Shown one piece after another: positions 1 through 8,444 of a stretch of DNA of 64,000 bases; within the stretch, counting starts at the first letter, position 1, and every line of letters starts with the position of its first letter. The stretch is from Candidatus Nitrosocaldus schleperae. GTDB taxonomy: Archaea > Thermoproteota > Nitrososphaeria > Nitrososphaerales > Nitrosocaldaceae. Position numbers and translations under genes: made by a program. The stretch is taken from assembly GCA_013538805.1 (NCBI GenBank), contig JABXGR010000002.1, forward strand, positions 180,392 through 244,391, in the 5' to 3' direction. Under the pieces are notes generated by a model, which was given only the letters and a program-made list of their open reading frames with translations, was not told the origin of the DNA and ran no database searches.

Positions 1-1157
1 ATACTGACTATACTACTATTGATACTATTACTACTATTGCTACTCTCTACACCAGAGATGAGATTCTCAAGTATCCTCCTCCTCTCCATGTATGGAAGAT
101 CTATGCACTCCTTCCCATCTATGTAGAGTATATCGAATAGGTTCAAGGCTATAGGATACTCCTTCATAGCCTCCTCTATACCATACTTCCTACGCCTATG
201 CATCAACTCCTGGAAAGGTAGATACTCCTGAGTATCCTGATTTATTGCAACTGCCTCCCCCTCCACTATTAGGTCCCTTGCTCTTATACCTGCTATAGCA
301 TCTACAGCATCAGGATAATGGCTGGTTATATCCTCAAGCCTCCTTGAGAATATCTTAACCCTACCATCATGCTTGTGTATTTGCAGTCTCTCACCATCAA
401 GCTTGTACTCAGCAGCACATCTTCCTCCCATCCTCTCAAGTGCCTCTTCAGCACTTGAGACCCTCTCAGCAAGCATTGGCCTTATGGGCCTGAATAGTTC
501 CATCCTTATTGCTTTAACAGCATCAAGCCCTCCATACACTAGCATCTTTGCTACAAATCCAAGATCGCTTGTAAGGTTATAGGCTCTCTCAAGTATGCTT
601 CTATTCTCCTTGCTATCTGTGAATGCTACTGCTAGTGCATCAAGGAGTGTGTAATCTGCTATGCCTAGCCTAAGCCTACCAGTAACTATCTTAAGTATGT
701 ACTTACCCTCTCTAGGCTCAGCATCGTTAAGCAGGTTGCATATGTACCTTATCTTTGCATCCTGAGAACCCTCACCTTTGAGCATTGCAACCTTCTCTAG
801 TGTAGAGTAGACCCTCTCTACAGTTAGCCTATCCTTGAAGAGTACTGCTTGAAGCCTCTTGCTTAATGCTTCCTCAGCAGCCTCACCTATATCCCCTCTC
901 CTTACATACATCTCCTCAACCCTCTTCATATCAATGCCAGATGATATGGATAATGCTCTAAGGGCCATCTTATCCGCTATGCCTAGTTCTATACCCTCAT
1001 ACTCTGGCCTTAGCCTTCCAAGCATGAGATATACAACCTTGTCTATGAGTTCCTTTGGGGTGCTCTTGAGCAATCTAACGATGAGATCTGTAAGCTCTGT
1101 TCTCTTGCTTGTAGCCTCCATCTCGTTGAATATATCTACTATTGTAGAGTAGTCCAT
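1..1157 (-). CDS. lig: ATP-dependent DNA ligase (C-terminus cut by window edge)
   Basis: The open frame starts at an ATG complementary to 1155-1157 and runs off the left edge after 385 codons, so roughly 200 C-terminal residues of an archaeal ligase of about 600 aa are missing. The first ~240 residues match the helical DNA-binding domain of archaeal/eukaryotic-type ligases. The adenylation domain follows with nucleotidyltransferase motif I EYKLDGER (catalytic Lys252), then RLEDITSHYP, the VEGEAVA motif and LFDILY. It seals nicks during replication and repair using ATP. It is transcribed divergently from the S25e gene. The family assignment is firm; only completeness is limited. Confidence 0.95.
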   Translation of the reverse strand, partial: MDYSTIVDIFNEMEATSKRTELTDLIVRLLKSTPKELIDKVVYLMLGRLRPEYEGIELGIADKMALRALSISSGIDMKRVEEMYVRRGDIGEAAEEALSKRLQAVLFKDRLTVERVYSTLEKVAMLKGEGSQDAKIRYICNLLNDAEPREGKYILKIVTGRLRLGIADYTLLDALAVAFTDSKENRSILERAYNLTSDLGFVAKMLVYGGLDAVKAIRMELFRPIRPMLAERVSSAEEALERMGGRCAAEYKLDGERLQIHKHDGRVKIFSRRLEDITSHYPDAVDAIAGIRARDLIVEGEAVAINQDTQEYLPFQELMHRRRKYGIEEAMKEYPIALNLFDILYIDGKECIDLPYMERRRILENLISGVESSNSSNSINSSIVS

Positions 1158-1209
1158 ACAGGTGTTGTAGCATGATAGGTTAATAAGTTGGTTACCTTCA
1201 TTCAGGGTC

Positions 1210-1536
1210 ATGGGTGGAGCAGGAAAGAAGTCGATAGGGGCAGAGGCAAAGAGGCAGATGAGGGAGCAGGAGCAAGAGGCAAGGAAGGAGAAGAGCAAGA
1301 AGGAGAAGGGTGAGGAGAGGCAGAAAGGTGCTGTTATTGTTGATGATAAGCAGGTTATCACTACCCTATCATCCCTTAAGGCTATAACTGCTCATGCACT
1401 AGCAAGGAGCATAGGGGTTAAGGTCTCAGTTGCAAACTCTCTGCTTAAGAGGTTAGAGGCTCAGGGTATGCTCAGGAGGTTTGGAGGCTATAGTGGGCAC
1501 TATGTCTATCAACTTGTAGATAAGACTGCCAAGTAG
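1210..1536 (+). CDS. rps25e: 30S ribosomal protein S25e
   Basis: This 108-residue protein has a very basic, Lys/Glu-rich N-terminal tail (residues 1-40) followed by a compact winged-helix domain (about 45-105) with ITAHALARSIGVKVS and LKRLEAQGML, typical of S25e of the small ribosomal subunit. S25e is found in eukaryotes and in some archaea including Thaumarchaeota, so it also helps place the organism. The ATG is preceded by a TATA-like GGTTAATAAG centred about 27 nt upstream, which suggests a leaderless mRNA. The neighbouring ligase gene is divergent. Confidence 0.93.
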   Translation: MGGAGKKSIGAEAKRQMREQEQEARKEKSKKEKGEERQKGAVIVDDKQVITTLSSLKAITAHALARSIGVKVSVANSLLKRLEAQGMLRRFGGYSGHYVYQLVDKTAK

Positions 1537-1643
1537 ATGATGTGTTATCTTATCTTGTCTTGCTGATTGATGGATGTTATGGCAAGGATTTATTTATTTA
1601 TTTATGTTGGTATTGTATAGTATAGTTTAGCATGAGGTAATAG

Positions 1644-2012
1644 TTAGGTAGAAGCAAGTAAGAGCACATCCCCAGCACTTGCACCCTCCAGCAGTTCTAT
1701 ATTGTTGATAACCCTTCCCAAGGGGTTGAACATCATACCCTTAACATCCTTTAGGAATATACATAGAGCCCCATTTGCAACCATGAACCCTATATCCCCT
1801 CTCTTGAACTCATCCCTCTGCTTCTCCCTACCAATCGTTAGCCCTGTCTCCATGTAGATGAAGGCTCCATCATACCTATAAACCCTGCCTTCAATAGGCA
1901 ATGCTCTAAGTATTGAGCCTACTGTGAGTGGGGCTAGGTGTCTAGCAAGCTCGCACTCACACCTGCCTTTACCTTTAATTTCTAGAACAAGTCTTATCCT
2001 AGATACGGACAT
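1644..2012 (-). CDS. Cyclophilin-like fold protein
   Basis: This is a small beta-rich protein of about 122 residues (127 if the upstream ATG at 2027 is used). It carries features of the archaeal/bacterial cyclophilin-like family typified by TM1367: an early LxIKGKG segment, central RALPIEGRVYRYDGAFIY and a FKRGDIGFM stretch. The classical peptidyl-prolyl isomerase active site cannot be confirmed, so the biochemical role is unknown. I prefer the ATG at 2012 because it lies about 30 nt from a TATA-like element in the shared region with the divergent rpoK gene. Confidence 0.6.
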   Translation of the reverse strand: MSVSRIRLVLEIKGKGRCECELARHLAPLTVGSILRALPIEGRVYRYDGAFIYMETGLTIGREKQRDEFKRGDIGFMVANGALCIFLKDVKGMMFNPLGRVINNIELLEGASAGDVLLLAST

Positions 2013-2027
2013 AGTGTAAACATTCAC

Positions 2028-2070
2028 CAGTAGTAACGTTTATTTGTATTGTTAAGGATTCTTCATCTGC
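2028..2070. promoter_or_regulatory. Divergent promoter region cyclophilin-like / rpoK
   Basis: A TATA-like element around 2037-2047 (CGTTTATTTGT) lies about 26 nt before the TTG start of rpoK and, read on the other strand, about 30 nt before the ATG at 2012. One short AT-rich element could therefore serve both genes. This is inferred from spacing only. Confidence 0.45.
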
Positions 2071-2577
2071 TTGGTAGAAGAGGGTAAACCTTCCAAGTCC
2101 AAGAAGGGTAAAGCATCCAAGAGGGAAGAGAAGGGAAGGAGTGATGATGTAGTTGTTACTATAGCAAGCGATGTTAAAGATGCAACTAGTGAGGTGAGTA
2201 CTGGGGAGGTTCAATCAGGTTCTACACTTAGAACCCCTCAAGGCTATCAGCAAGTACAACTGCAACAGCAACAGGAGCAGTCATTGAAGAGTAGCAATGA
2301 GATAAGCATCAACCTTGTAGAGGTTAGGGCAGAGGATGGAAAGGTTCTGATAGGTCCTTCTAGACTAACAAGGTTTGAGAAGGCTAGGATAATTGGTGCT
2401 AGAGCATTACAACTCTCTCTAGGTGCACCAGCACTCATCAAGATACCAAAGGATGCTGTAGATCCCATCGTAATAGCAGAGCATGAACTTAACAGTAAAG
2501 CCTTGCCCATATCCATAAGGCGGATACTCCCAGATGGACACTATCAGGATATTCCAATAGCATGGTTGATGAATTGA
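2071..2577 (+). CDS. rpoK: DNA-directed RNA polymerase subunit K (Rpo6) with long N-terminal tail
   Basis: The conserved RpoK/Rpb6 core occupies about residues 98-166: LTRFEKARIIGARALQLS, then GAPALIKIP and IAEHELNSKALPISIRR. This subunit stabilises the clamp and assembly of archaeal RNA polymerase. Archaeal RpoK proteins are often only the core; here about 95 residues precede it, with a Lys/Ser-rich beginning and a glutamine-rich stretch near residues 58-70, so the tail is probably disordered. No ATG exists upstream of the core in this frame. The TTG at 2071 fits the position expected for a leaderless transcript. A T-rich stretch follows the stop. Confidence 0.93.
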   Translation: MVEEGKPSKSKKGKASKREEKGRSDDVVVTIASDVKDATSEVSTGEVQSGSTLRTPQGYQQVQLQQQQEQSLKSSNEISINLVEVRAEDGKVLIGPSRLTRFEKARIIGARALQLSLGAPALIKIPKDAVDPIVIAEHELNSKALPISIRRILPDGHYQDIPIAWLMN

Positions 2578-2611
2578 TCTTTCTTCTTTCTTTACTATCC
2601 ATCTTTTTTGA
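2578..2611 (+). terminator. Pyrimidine/T-rich terminator after rpoK
   Basis: The rpoK stop is followed at once by a C/T-rich tract ending in six T (2604-2609), typical of archaeal intrinsic termination on oligo-T in the non-template strand. No hairpin is needed or seen. Confidence 0.4.
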
Positions 2612-2677
2612 TGATGTGAATAAGAAGGCGAGATGGTCTGTATGGCTAATAAATAAAAAATAGAAAGGGTTTCTCTC

Positions 2678-2803
2678 TTACTTGCTCCTTACCATTGCAA
2701 TGTTAGCCTTAGCCTTCCTCTTACTAATTATATCAAGTACTGTATATGTACCGAACATCCCTATCACGAACATGGCTATTGCGTATACCTCTATCATCTC
2801 CAT
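2678..2803 (-). CDS. Small single-pass membrane protein, 41 aa
   Basis: A short frame on the minus strand begins with ATG (complement of 2801-2803) and ends at TAA (2678-2680). The product starts MEMIEVYAIAMFVIGMFG, forming one hydrophobic helix (about residues 5-26), and ends in a basic Lys/Arg-rich tail, so the tail would face the cytoplasm. A GGTGATGG purine-rich stretch overlaps the start. It fills most of the otherwise empty 2578-2922 interval. I do not recognise the family; the membrane-plus-basic-tail pattern and lack of another explanation support it as a real gene. Confidence 0.5.
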   Translation of the reverse strand: MEMIEVYAIAMFVIGMFGTYTVLDIISKRKAKANIAMVRSK

Positions 2804-2922
2804 CACCAACACTACAATACAATAATTTGAATATAAGCATGATTCATCATAAAATAATAGAAATTAATTCTCCTGAATAATCATCAAGAGGGCAGCTTAT
2901 TATTCATAATTTTACATATAGG

Positions 2923-3735
2923 TTAGACCTCCTTTAACTTGCTCTCATCAAATGAGCCAGAGGCATACCACTTGTACCTGAAGAAGTCTATGCACCACTC
3001 ACGGAACAATGGGTCGCTACCAAACAGCATATGGTTGAGATCTGTATTGCCATGCTGATCAGGGAAGAGTACAGCTGCATGCTTATCTGTTGCTATAACC
3101 ATAACCTCAACCCTCTCACACATCCTCCTCTCAACTATACCCTTCCTTATGTACTCCTGCCAGCCTAGCCTGTTGAGTATCTCCCTCCTGCCTTTTGGTA
3201 CTATTGTGTTGTACCCAAATATGTATGAGAACCTTATACCTTGCTTGACCCTCTCTACTAGAGGTTCTATAAGGTCTAGAGGCACTTGAGCCATCAACTC
3301 CATTATATACTCCTGAGCATTAGCATACATCATCTTCCACCTCTCAAGTACTGCAACTACACCATTGATCAATTCAGTATTGTTAAGTGCACCAATACGC
3401 TGTATGAACTTCATTGGCAGATCTCCAAACGTATGCTCCTCAAAGTAGTGCTTGTTCTTTGCTAGGAACTCAAATGATGGTATCTGTGTTATCACACTCT
3501 TGCCATAGGTTGTTAGTGAGAGCATGCCATCAGCATCCTTCTTAACAAGCCCAGCATCTATTAGCCTGTTAGTATTTCTATGCACCTCTTGTACTGTAGC
3601 ATCCAACTCTTTTGCAAGGGTTGAGAGCTTCATGCTCTTCTCACCCAACTTGAAGAGTATGCTCCTCCTTAACTCCCCAGCAAGCTCCCAGAATATATCG
3701 TATGGTGACTCTTCATCCGTAATACTTTTACTCAT
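2923..3735 (-). CDS. HTH transcriptional regulator, FilR1/DUF1724 type
   Basis: About 270 residues with an N-terminal winged-helix domain (roughly 15-85: ELRRSILFKLGEKSMKLSTL then ATVQEVHRNTNRLIDAGLV) and a C-terminal alpha/beta sensor domain (about 100-265) of the kind found in the methanogenesis regulator FilR1 and many archaeal paralogues. Target genes and ligand cannot be told from the sequence. An upstream ATG at 3750 is possible, but the ATG at 3735 agrees better with the TATA-like AAATTTAGA near 3766. It lies downstream of and codirectional with the pyrophosphatase gene, about 37 bp away, possibly with its own promoter. Confidence 0.8.
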   Translation of the reverse strand: MSKSITDEESPYDIFWELAGELRRSILFKLGEKSMKLSTLAKELDATVQEVHRNTNRLIDAGLVKKDADGMLSLTTYGKSVITQIPSFEFLAKNKHYFEEHTFGDLPMKFIQRIGALNNTELINGVVAVLERWKMMYANAQEYIMELMAQVPLDLIEPLVERVKQGIRFSYIFGYNTIVPKGRREILNRLGWQEYIRKGIVERRMCERVEVMVIATDKHAAVLFPDQHGNTDLNHMLFGSDPLFREWCIDFFRYKWYASGSFDESKLKEV

Positions 3736-3787
3736 ATTGGCGAATAACATATACTTGAATCTAAATTTTTTGATTGCATGATTCAGC

Positions 3788-4324
3788 TTAATGCTTCTTA
3801 GCGAACCTATCTCTGTAGTTCTCTATAGCATTAAGGATTACCTGCTTAGCCTCATCAGCATCCTTCCAGCCTATAACCTCAACCTCCTTGCCTTCAAGAT
3901 GCTTGTATACTTGAAAGAAGTGTGCTATCTCCTTCAATACATGCTCCTCCATATCCATCATACTCTTGTACCCTTCATACCTAGGATCATCCTTTGCTAC
4001 ACATAGGATCTTATCATCCTTCATGCCAGAGTCTACCATCCTCAGCAGCCCTATTGGTCTGGCTTGTATAAGCACCCCTGGATATGTTGGGTTGCTTACA
4101 AGCACTAGAGCATCAAGAGGGTCACCATCCTCTGCAAGGGTTCTTGGTATTAGTCCATAGTCACCAGGATAGTGGAGGGGGGAGAAGAGCACTCTATCAA
4201 GTTTTAGTATATTCTTATCCTTATCATACTCATACTTGTTCTGTGAGCCCTTTGGTATCTCAACTATCACATTTACTATCTCTGGTATATGCTCTCCAGG
4301 CTCTATATCGTGCCATAGATGCAT
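3788..4324 (-). CDS. ppa: Inorganic pyrophosphatase (family I)
   Basis: This 178-residue soluble enzyme hydrolyses pyrophosphate to two phosphates, pulling biosynthetic reactions such as tRNA charging and nucleic acid synthesis forward. The family I signature is intact: EDGDPLDALV contributes Asp66 and Asp71, and Asp103 lies in the MKDDK segment. These match the metal-binding Asp65, Asp70 and Asp102 of the E. coli enzyme. Length is normal for the hexameric prokaryotic form. The start lies a few bases from the transcription start predicted from the TATA-like box around 4350-4360. Confidence 0.96.
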   Translation of the reverse strand: MHLWHDIEPGEHIPEIVNVIVEIPKGSQNKYEYDKDKNILKLDRVLFSPLHYPGDYGLIPRTLAEDGDPLDALVLVSNPTYPGVLIQARPIGLLRMVDSGMKDDKILCVAKDDPRYEGYKSMMDMEEHVLKEIAHFFQVYKHLEGKEVEVIGWKDADEAKQVILNAIENYRDRFAKKH

Positions 4325-4399
4325 AATACTAACATCTCTACAACCTAGGATAAATAATTACCTAATCAGAATAAGATTATTTATCTCTTGGAAGAATAG
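4325..4399. promoter_or_regulatory. Divergent promoters for ppa and the 4406 gene
   Basis: Two AT boxes face away from each other: GGATAAATAATTA (4348-4360) serves the minus-strand ppa gene, and AGATTATTTATC (4374-4385) serves the plus-strand gene. Each is spaced to put transcription start at or within about 5 nt of the start codon. Confidence 0.5.
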
Positions 4400-4405
4400 A
4401 TGTAT

Positions 4406-4687
4406 ATGGGTTTGAATAAGCAACTCAGGGATGTGCTTGAGCAGTTGATAGATGATACGATAATGCAGAGTGCTGACTTTGTTAACATAGCAAGGTCGTT
4501 TAGACCATTGGTGAGCAATGATGCTGATTTTGCTTTAGGTATAGCGGTTGGGGAGATAATAGGCGGGTTCTACAACTACTTCACAGTTATGAATAGGAGG
4601 GTTATGAACCAAGAGGAGTTGCTTGAGATGTACTACATAATAAGAGGTAGGGCAGAGGAGATGAAGAGGGCTATACTTGGCACATGA
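4406..4687 (+). CDS. Conserved small helical protein, unknown function
   Basis: A product of 93 residues (95 if the ATG at 4400 is used) that looks all-helical and soluble: LRDVLEQLIDDTIMQSADFV, a middle GIAVGEIIGGFYNYF segment and a charged C-terminal helix. No motif allows a functional assignment. The ATG at 4406 is favoured because the TATA-like box at 4374-4385 is centred about 26 nt upstream. It has good codon use, sits between well-supported genes and is unlikely to be spurious. Confidence 0.6.
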   Translation: MGLNKQLRDVLEQLIDDTIMQSADFVNIARSFRPLVSNDADFALGIAVGEIIGGFYNYFTVMNRRVMNQEELLEMYYIIRGRAEEMKRAILGT

Positions 4688-4787
4688 TATATAGATAGTA
4701 TCTCTTCAGCATCAGTATTGCTTGTAAGAGATGGTTTATTGATAGATTGATAGATAGATAGAGAAAGTATATGTAAACTTGTCATAA

Positions 4788-5066
4788 TTACTTTATTGCA
4801 TACTTATCCTTGAACTCCTTCACCTTCCCAACTATGGTATCCCAGTCCCAGAACCCAACGTTCTGGCTTGCAAGGGCAACCTTCCACTCGCCCTTCCTCA
4901 TCTCCCATGAGTATAGCCTCAACTCCTTCCCATTGCTAGTCTCAACAACAACCAATGCAATCCAACGTTTGCTGCTCTTGTAGATAGTGTAACCATCTAC
5001 AACCCTCTGCTCAAACCCTTCATAACTCTTGACTGGATATGCCTCCTCCCCTTTCCTATCTTCCAT
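4788..5066 (-). CDS. Hypothetical protein, 92 aa
   Basis: A small, charged, soluble protein with alternating hydrophobic strands in the middle (RWIALVVVETSNGKELRLY) and two or three tryptophans near the C-terminus, consistent with a compact beta-sheet fold ending in a helix. I do not recognise a family. It converges with the 4406 gene and is divergent from the TPR gene. It has no signal peptide or membrane segment. Confidence 0.55.
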   Translation of the reverse strand: MEDRKGEEAYPVKSYEGFEQRVVDGYTIYKSSKRWIALVVVETSNGKELRLYSWEMRKGEWKVALASQNVGFWDWDTIVGKVKEFKDKYAIK

Positions 5067-5206
5067 CCCTGTTATAATTCAGCCTCTTCTTTATTAATCA
5101 TCTTCATATACTACATTCAACTATTTTGTTGTTATTTGCACACTATGATATACCTTACATGCTAGAGACCAAAACCTATTTATGTTTATAACCAATTAAT
5201 AGGGAT

Positions 5207-6400
5207 ATGGGTAGATTCTTCTGGGGCTCTTCAAAGGGGGCTACCAAGAAGAGTAGCGAGAAGCAGGATGAAGGCGTTGGTGGTTATGAAGGTAGTAAGG
5301 GTAGAGAAGGAGAGAGGCAGGCTTCTAATGCTGCAGTACAGGACCTCTTCAAGAAGGGCTTGAATAAGATGGCTGATGAGAACCTAGATGAGGCTATACA
5401 GTACTTCGACCTTGCTCTAAGGCTTGATCCAAACTTAATAGATGCATGGATAAAGAGGGGTTACTGCTTCTTCCACCTTAACAACTACTCCCAAGCAATA
5501 ATCTCATACGATAAGGCATTAGCAATAGAGCCAAATAACACTGAGGCATGGAACCTCAAGGCTCTAGCATTCTACAGGATGAAGAACTATGATAAGGCTA
5601 TAGATTGTGTTAACAAGGTTATAGATATAGATCCAAACGATGGGATGGCATGGTACAACAAAGCCTGCTACCTCTCACTTGCAGGGAGGGTTGAGGAGGC
5701 TATAGATGCATTGAAGAGAGCAATAGAGATAGATATAGCATATGCAAAGAAGGCTGTTAAGGATAGAGATCTTGATAATATAAAGCATGATATAGTCTTC
5801 AAGAGGATAGTAGAGGTTGTTGTTTTAGAAGCAATAAGGATGGGGCACAGCAATGTTGGTAAGATGATCTGGGTTACAGGACTGAATAGGCAAGAGGTAG
5901 AGGAGGCATTGAACTCATTGATGCTGAAGGGGCTTATAGTTAAGAAGACAGGCATACAATTGGGTTTAACCATGGGTAAGGAGGATCAGTACGAACTTGC
6001 TCCAGAATTTGTAAGTAGAATAGGCTTAGAGAAGCCACAGACAATGCATACAGATGCAGATGATAATAGGAATAGGAACAGAAGCAAGGAGGTACTTGAG
6101 AGGGTTCAGGTATTCAAGGAGTTAAGCGAGGAGATAGACAAGGCAAGGAGTAGCGTTGAGAAGGGCGATGTTGATGGTGCAGTAGAGCATATAGGCAGGT
6201 TACTTGAACCAAGGTTCTTTGGCTCAATACTTATAGAGCATGTACCAGATCTTCACAGGGATCTAAGGCTCTACCATATGAGGTTGAAGGATGTTGAGAG
6301 AGGAAAGAACTACCTTAATGCAAACAAGCAGAACATACTTGAACTTATAGCAGAGTTGGAGGCAAAGGTGGATGAGAAGGTTAGGAAGAGTATAGCCTAA
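5207..6400 (+). CDS. TPR-repeat protein with winged-helix segment
   Basis: A soluble 397-residue protein. Residues 1-42 form a polar, charged leader. About four tetratricopeptide repeats follow (roughly 44-178), with consensus pieces such as LDEAIQYFDLALRLDPN, AWIKRGYCFFHLNNYSQAI and YDKAIDCVNKVIDIDPN. Residues about 205-260 (LEAIRMGHSNVGKMIWVTGL, then LMLKGLIVKK) resemble a winged-helix domain. The C-terminal third is a charged helical region, probably coiled coil. TPRs mediate protein-protein contacts; the partner is unknown. The ATG matches a leaderless start, with a TTTATGTTTATAAC box about 26 nt upstream. Confidence 0.8.
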   Translation: MGRFFWGSSKGATKKSSEKQDEGVGGYEGSKGREGERQASNAAVQDLFKKGLNKMADENLDEAIQYFDLALRLDPNLIDAWIKRGYCFFHLNNYSQAIISYDKALAIEPNNTEAWNLKALAFYRMKNYDKAIDCVNKVIDIDPNDGMAWYNKACYLSLAGRVEEAIDALKRAIEIDIAYAKKAVKDRDLDNIKHDIVFKRIVEVVVLEAIRMGHSNVGKMIWVTGLNRQEVEEALNSLMLKGLIVKKTGIQLGLTMGKEDQYELAPEFVSRIGLEKPQTMHTDADDNRNRNRSKEVLERVQVFKELSEEIDKARSSVEKGDVDGAVEHIGRLLEPRFFGSILIEHVPDLHRDLRLYHMRLKDVERGKNYLNANKQNILELIAELEAKVDEKVRKSIA

Positions 6401-6437
6401 CTCTATATTATATATTAAACCATATCCCACTTCACAT

Positions 6438-7586
6438 ATGGCCATAGAGAGGATAACTGTTCTAGGCTCTGGCATAATGGGACATGGAATAGCACAGATA
6501 TCAGCGATGGCTGGCTACAAGGTTGTTATGCGTGATGTGGAGCAGCAGTTCCTTGATAAGGCTATGGAGAGGATAAGATGGAGTCTAAGCAAACTTGTTG
6601 AGAAGGGTAGGTTATCAGGGGATGAGATGAATAACATCCTAGATAGGATAAGGGTAACGGTTGATATGGAAGAGGCTGTCAAGGGTGCTGATCTCATCAT
6701 AGAGGCTATACCAGAGGATATGAGGCTTAAGAAGGAGACATTTGAGAAGATAGATAGCATAGCATCGTCCCATACAATATTTGCCTCTAACACAAGTACA
6801 TTGCCTATAACAGAGATGGCAAGTGCAACTAAGAGGGAGGATAGGTTCATAGGCATACACTTCTTCAACCCTCCCCAACTTATGCAACTGGTTGAGGTTA
6901 TACCAGGAGCAAGGACATCAAAGCAGACTATAGATACAGCAATAAACTATGTTAAGAGTCTAAGGAAGGAGCCAATACTCTGCAGGAAGGATGTTGCTGG
7001 GTTCATAGTGAACAGGATATTCATCCCATTGGTGCATGAGGCTGCATGGGAACTAAAGGAGGGTAAGGCAGGGATGAGGGAGATAGATGCAGCATTCAAG
7101 TTCAAGCTTGGCTTCCCCATGGGCATATTTGAGTTGGCTGACTACACTGGCATAGATGTTGTGCATAAGGCAACGAAGGAGATGCATGCTAGGGATAGGA
7201 AGGTTGTGAACCCATGCCCAATAATTGAGGATCTTTACAGTAAAGGGCACTATGGGCAGAAGTCTGGTAAAGGGTTCTATGAGTACAAGCAGGGTTCATA
7301 TTCAAGGGTAGAGTTGAGTATGCAGGAGGCTGAGCGTTATGATCCTGTAAGGCTTCTAGCAGTTGCAGTAAATAATGCATCATGGCTTATAAGCAATGAT
7401 GTTGCAGAGAAGGATGATGTTGAGAAGGCCCTTATGCTTGGTATGGGGCTTAAGGAAGGGATATTCAAGTTAGCAGAGCGTGCAGGTTATGCAAGGCTTG
7501 TAGATACACTGAAGGGGTTAAGGGATAGTAGCAGGAACGACTTTTATGAGCCAGATGCATGGCTGCTCAACCTTGCTAAGGGCTAA
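6438..7586 (+). CDS. 3-hydroxyacyl-CoA dehydrogenase (likely 3-hydroxybutyryl-CoA dehydrogenase)
   Basis: The N-terminal Rossmann domain has the NAD motif VLGSGIMGHGIAQIS (residues 7-21). The central segment FASNTSTLPITEMA and HFFNPPQLMQLVEVI carries the catalytic His of the family, and the C-terminal helical dimer domain contains VNRIFIPLVHEA and DYTGIDV. It oxidises (S)-3-hydroxyacyl-CoA to 3-oxoacyl-CoA with NAD(P)+. In ammonia-oxidising archaea such an enzyme serves the 4-hydroxybutyrate half of the 3-hydroxypropionate/4-hydroxybutyrate CO2-fixation cycle, the likely role here. No hydratase domain is fused. A TATA-like box about 26 nt upstream suggests a leaderless mRNA. Confidence 0.9.
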   Translation: MAIERITVLGSGIMGHGIAQISAMAGYKVVMRDVEQQFLDKAMERIRWSLSKLVEKGRLSGDEMNNILDRIRVTVDMEEAVKGADLIIEAIPEDMRLKKETFEKIDSIASSHTIFASNTSTLPITEMASATKREDRFIGIHFFNPPQLMQLVEVIPGARTSKQTIDTAINYVKSLRKEPILCRKDVAGFIVNRIFIPLVHEAAWELKEGKAGMREIDAAFKFKLGFPMGIFELADYTGIDVVHKATKEMHARDRKVVNPCPIIEDLYSKGHYGQKSGKGFYEYKQGSYSRVELSMQEAERYDPVRLLAVAVNNASWLISNDVAEKDDVEKALMLGMGLKEGIFKLAERAGYARLVDTLKGLRDSSRNDFYEPDAWLLNLAKG

Positions 7587-7616
7587 CCGTATAACACTCA
7601 CACTTACTCCCATTTT

Positions 7617-7640
7617 TATTAATTAATTAATTAATTAAAA
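7617..7640. repeat. TTAA tetranucleotide tract
   Basis: A short run of ATTAATTAATTAATTAATTAA followed by A-rich sequence. It lies between two genes and probably supplies the TATA element of the phosphoribosyltransferase gene, whose GTG start lies about 26 nt beyond its end. Confidence 0.5.
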
Positions 7641-7662
7641 AGATAGAAAAGGATTTGATAAT

Positions 7663-8319
7663 GTGTATGGCAATCATACTGTGAGGTTCAAGGCTAGGGT
7701 ACATGCAGGATCGCTCCTATGCAATGAACTTGCATATTTGAAGGGCAAAGATGCACTAGTACTTGCAATAGCAAGGGGAGGAGTTATTGTTGGTGATGCT
7801 ATTGCACAGTGTATAGATGCTACGCTTGATGTTATAGTGCCTAGGAAGATAGGCTCACCATACAATCCTGAGCTTGCTCTAGGTGCAGTTATGCATGATG
7901 GCAAGTGCTACATAAACGAGCATATAGCAAGGATGCTCAATGTTGAGCAGGAGTACATAAAGAGTGTGAAGGAGGAGAGGATGAGGGAGAGTGCAAGGAT
8001 GCTAATGCTATATAGAGGAAGCACTAATTACAGCATTCAAGGCAGGCATGTAGTGCTGGTTGATGATGGTATAGCGACTGGTGCAACAGTACTAGTAAGC
8101 ATAGCATGGTGTAGAGATCATAGACCAGCATCCATAACGCTTGCCGTTCCAGTAATGCCATGGGATGTGTACGAGGTTATGAAGGTCAAGGTAGACAGGA
8201 TAGTATCACTCCTGCTCCCTGTAGACTTTGGTGCTGTTGGGGAGTTCTATGAGGACTTTAGTACAGTATCGGATGAGGATGTAATCAACGTGTTAAGCAA
8301 GTATAAGGGCAGAATATAG
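7663..8319 (+). CDS. Phosphoribosyltransferase-family protein (COG1926 type)
   Basis: A 218-residue type I PRTase fold protein. The PRPP-binding loop VVLVDDGIATGAT is intact (about residues 129-141), and the N-terminal LVLAIARGGVIVGDAIAQ and PRKIGSPYNPELALGAV match the uncharacterised COG1926 group. The substrate base is unknown; members of this group may not be nucleotide-salvage enzymes. The start is GTG at 7663: the overlapping ATG two bases upstream is in another frame and soon hits a stop. Confidence 0.82.
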   Translation: MYGNHTVRFKARVHAGSLLCNELAYLKGKDALVLAIARGGVIVGDAIAQCIDATLDVIVPRKIGSPYNPELALGAVMHDGKCYINEHIARMLNVEQEYIKSVKEERMRESARMLMLYRGSTNYSIQGRHVVLVDDGIATGATVLVSIAWCRDHRPASITLAVPVMPWDVYEVMKVKVDRIVSLLLPVDFGAVGEFYEDFSTVSDEDVINVLSKYKGRI

Positions 8320-8444
8320 ATGGATAGATGGATCGTTTGTTGTAGTATGTGATAATGTTGTATAGTATGGTATGTTCAATATGTAGTTGATGAGCATCCA
8401 TCGTTCGCATAACTATTTATTCTTTAAAGTTAGAGGTTGTGAGG

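Noticed and set aside
1539..1600. Possible C/D-box guide RNA (GATGATG ... CTGA TTGATGG)
   Set aside because: D' and C' are separated by only about one base and no convincing terminal D box follows.
8380..8410. C-box-like GTTGATGA before the HAD gene
   Set aside because: No D box at the right distance; probably chance in the spacer.
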